Source: an uncultured Lentisphaeria bacterium (lineage in GTDB: Bacteria > Verrucomicrobiota > Lentisphaeria > Victivallales > UBA1829). Taken from it: a DNA stretch of 64,000 nt. The stretch covers positions 1 through 64,000 of the forward strand of contig CAJKAR010000021.1 in the NCBI GenBank assembly GCA_905197955.1, given 5' to 3'. How positions within the stretch are numbered: position 1 is the stretch's first letter; every line of letters starts with the position of its first letter. Below, in pieces: positions 62,684 through 64,000 of this stretch. Below the pieces are notes generated by a model that made no database searches, was not told the DNA's origin, and saw only the letters and a program-made list of their open reading frames with translations. The position numbers and the translations under genes were made by a program.

Positions 62684-62784
62684 ATGCGAGAGGAGCAAAC
62701 CGCTTTGAAAAGCGGTTCTTCTCCCCTCGCGCTCCTCTCTTTCCCTAAACTTTTGACGCCTTTTGCGTTTTCACGCAAAGGCTC
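62684..62784. repeat. Intergenic repeat, copy 2
   Basis: The second 101-bp copy. Its inner hairpins are perfect: aaccgctt-tgaa-aagcggtt and tttgcgt-tttc-acgcaaa. The base differences from copy 1 improve pairing in both stems, so copy 2 is probably nearer the functional form or structure is conserved. Confidence 0.75.
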
Positions 62785-62812
62785 AAAGTAAAAGAGAGAC
62801 TAAGCTGTCGGC

Positions 62813-64000
62813 TTACTCTTTTTTATCCAGCTTTCGAATCCACTCTTCCAGCTTTTTGGCGGCAAGATCACGACCGCCGAGTCCGAATGCAAGAGCAACT
62901 GCAACGCAAACAGCACCGAGCAGAAGCATGAAAGCCATTTCCACAATCGCACCGCCGATATTCATATTGTTGATTGCAATCGCGCCGGTAAAGACCAGAA
63001 CAGCAATCCGGACGATCATGGAAAGAACCTCACTCCCTTTCCCCTTCACAGCATCAGCGGCAAGGTTGGAAAGATAGATTCCCACCAGCAGGACAATGAT
63101 TCCGATGATGATGTTGCCGCCAAACACCAGGAATGTACGGAGCAAAGCGGAAAACGCATCGAAATCCAGAATGTCGGATGCCATAATCAGAGCGAAAAAG
63201 ATGATCGCGACAAACGAGATCTTTCCAACCACGACCGACGGCAAAGCCGCCTTATCCTCGTTTTTGGAAGCGAATCCCAAAGTAGCCATCAACTTGTTGA
63301 ATCCGAAGTTCTCCAAGATCTGAGAGACGATTCCGGAAACAAATCCTCCAACCAGAAAAGCCAGAAAGATCAGAAGCGCCGCTCCGAGAATATCCCCCGC
63401 GGCATTCAGCAGCTTGCTGAAGAATCCCGCAACAGAATCCGACAACGACTGAATTCTCAACGCAGTCAGCGAGGAGATAATCACGGGAATCGCCACAAGC
63501 ACATAGGCAACAATTCCCACCATCGAAGAGATCCCCTTGTCGCCGAACACCTTGGACACGCCAACCTTTTTGCCGAGGTCATCCAGCCTGGAAACCTGAA
63601 TCAGCCCGGTCACAGCCTTGCGCACGATTTTTGCCGCCAGCAAGCCTATAAACAGAATCGCCGCAGCAGCAATCAGATTCGGAATGTATTCCAGTATTTT
63701 GGTAAACATCAGCTGAATCGGATCCGTGATCCCGTAAATTTTCAGAGCCCGCAGAATGGACGGCAGGAAAAACAGAAGCACAACCCAGTAAACCACTTCC
63801 GCAACAATTCCACTGACGGGTTTGCCATCTTTGGACTCCACATGAGCGGCGAATTTCTTATCGAAGTCCATCATCCGCATTGCGGTTGTCGCGCCGTACT
63901 TGAGAACGGTAGCCACGATCCACGCGATGAATGCCAGAACCGCCGCGCCGATAATATTGGCGGCATATCCGGTCAATGCACCGACAAACTCCTTGATCGG
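62813..64000 (-). CDS. Conserved TM-helix / mechanosensitive-channel-type membrane protein (partial at right edge)
   Basis: The visible 395 residues hold at least eight hydrophobic helices with repeated units (IPNLIAAAAILFIGLLAAKI; LLNAAGDILGAALLIFLAFL; VFGGNIIIGIIVLLVGIYLS) followed by amphipathic stretches with GVSKVFGDKGISSM and FNKLMATLGFASK. This is the repeated TM_helix pattern (PF05552) found in CmpX-like proteins and the N-terminus of some small-conductance mechanosensitive channels. The MscS beta domain is not seen. Codons remain open to the window edge (PIKEFVGALTGY), so the true start lies to the right. It ends at a TAA beside the repeat region. Confidence 0.8.
   Translation of the reverse strand, partial: PIKEFVGALTGYAANIIGAAVLAFIAWIVATVLKYGATTAMRMMDFDKKFAAHVESKDGKPVSGIVAEVVYWVVLLFFLPSILRALKIYGITDPIQLMFTKILEYIPNLIAAAAILFIGLLAAKIVRKAVTGLIQVSRLDDLGKKVGVSKVFGDKGISSMVGIVAYVLVAIPVIISSLTALRIQSLSDSVAGFFSKLLNAAGDILGAALLIFLAFLVGGFVSGIVSQILENFGFNKLMATLGFASKNEDKAALPSVVVGKISFVAIIFFALIMASDILDFDAFSALLRTFLVFGGNIIIGIIVLLVGIYLSNLAADAVKGKGSEVLSMIVRIAVLVFTGAIAINNMNIGGAIVEMAFMLLLGAVCVAVALAFGLGGRDLAAKKLEEWIRKLDKKE

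Noticed and set aside
62287..62778. 163-codon minus-strand frame with a peptide repeated twice
   Set aside because: The repetition comes from the two DNA repeat copies; the frame runs through hairpins and into the aminotransferase gene, with no start signal.
1..64000. CRISPR array or complete insertion sequence
   Set aside because: No regularly spaced repeat array with spacers and no transposase or integrase gene was found in the window.

Overview
This window looks like chromosome from a Gram-negative, polysaccharide-degrading anaerobe of the phylum Lentisphaerota (Victivallis-like). The inference rests on pseudopilins with the IELLVVI-type N-terminus and a C-terminal H-x(9-10)-DG motif placed beside glycoside hydrolases, on many glycosidases with AraC or GntR/LacI regulators, and on Kdo/LPS export genes. 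No 16S rRNA or other decisive marker is present, so the taxonomic call is an inference.

Layout. 1-3000: AT-rich, gene-poor tract with an ankyrin protein and two small unknown genes, ending at a 35-bp duplication of the 3' end of tRNA-Ser (a candidate integration scar). 3063-6246: tRNA-Ser, tRNA-Met and two tandem PilT-type ATPases. 6508-11943: trmL, trxB, a secreted CBM9-like protein, rarA and uvrC. 12028-15867: a short dcw cluster in the order mraZ-rsmH-ftsL-ftsI, with a 10-bp-periodic AGG(G) array upstream of mraZ that fits an MraZ operator. 16169-26741: a GH172/DUF2961 protein, purL with two PurS-like modules at its N-terminus, then two AraC regulators each divergent from an apparently non-secreted glycosidase (GH16; a TIM-barrel enzyme co-transcribed with a cupin). 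27031-41624: two copies of the same three-gene module (GntR/LacI-type regulator, pseudopilin, large secreted glycosidase), separated by a His/Pro-rich lipoprotein, an unrecognised cytosolic protein and an FAD-dependent oxidoreductase. 41685-46628: SGNH hydrolase, AsmA-like protein and a small zinc-ribbon protein. 47147-56202: RRM protein, alkaline phosphatase, hexose-6-phosphate mutarotase, metH, FadR-type regulator, metallo-beta-lactamase lipoprotein and a sugar isomerase-like protein. 56305-59569: kdsA-kdsC-lptC-lptA-lptB. 59703-62380: two PLP aminotransferases. 62432-62784: a highly structured intergenic repeat. The window ends inside a TM-helix/mechanosensitive-channel-type gene.

How the genes work together. 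The kds/lpt genes make Kdo and move LPS to the outer membrane. The dcw genes run septal wall synthesis. The carbohydrate genes form several separately regulated loci. The two loci with secreted enzymes carry a pseudopilin between regulator and enzyme; the loci whose enzymes lack a signal peptide do not. This suggests that the pseudopilins are dedicated export or surface partners for secreted glycosidases, a possible counterpart of the SusCD-centred loci of Bacteroidetes. That repeated module is the most interesting signal in the window.
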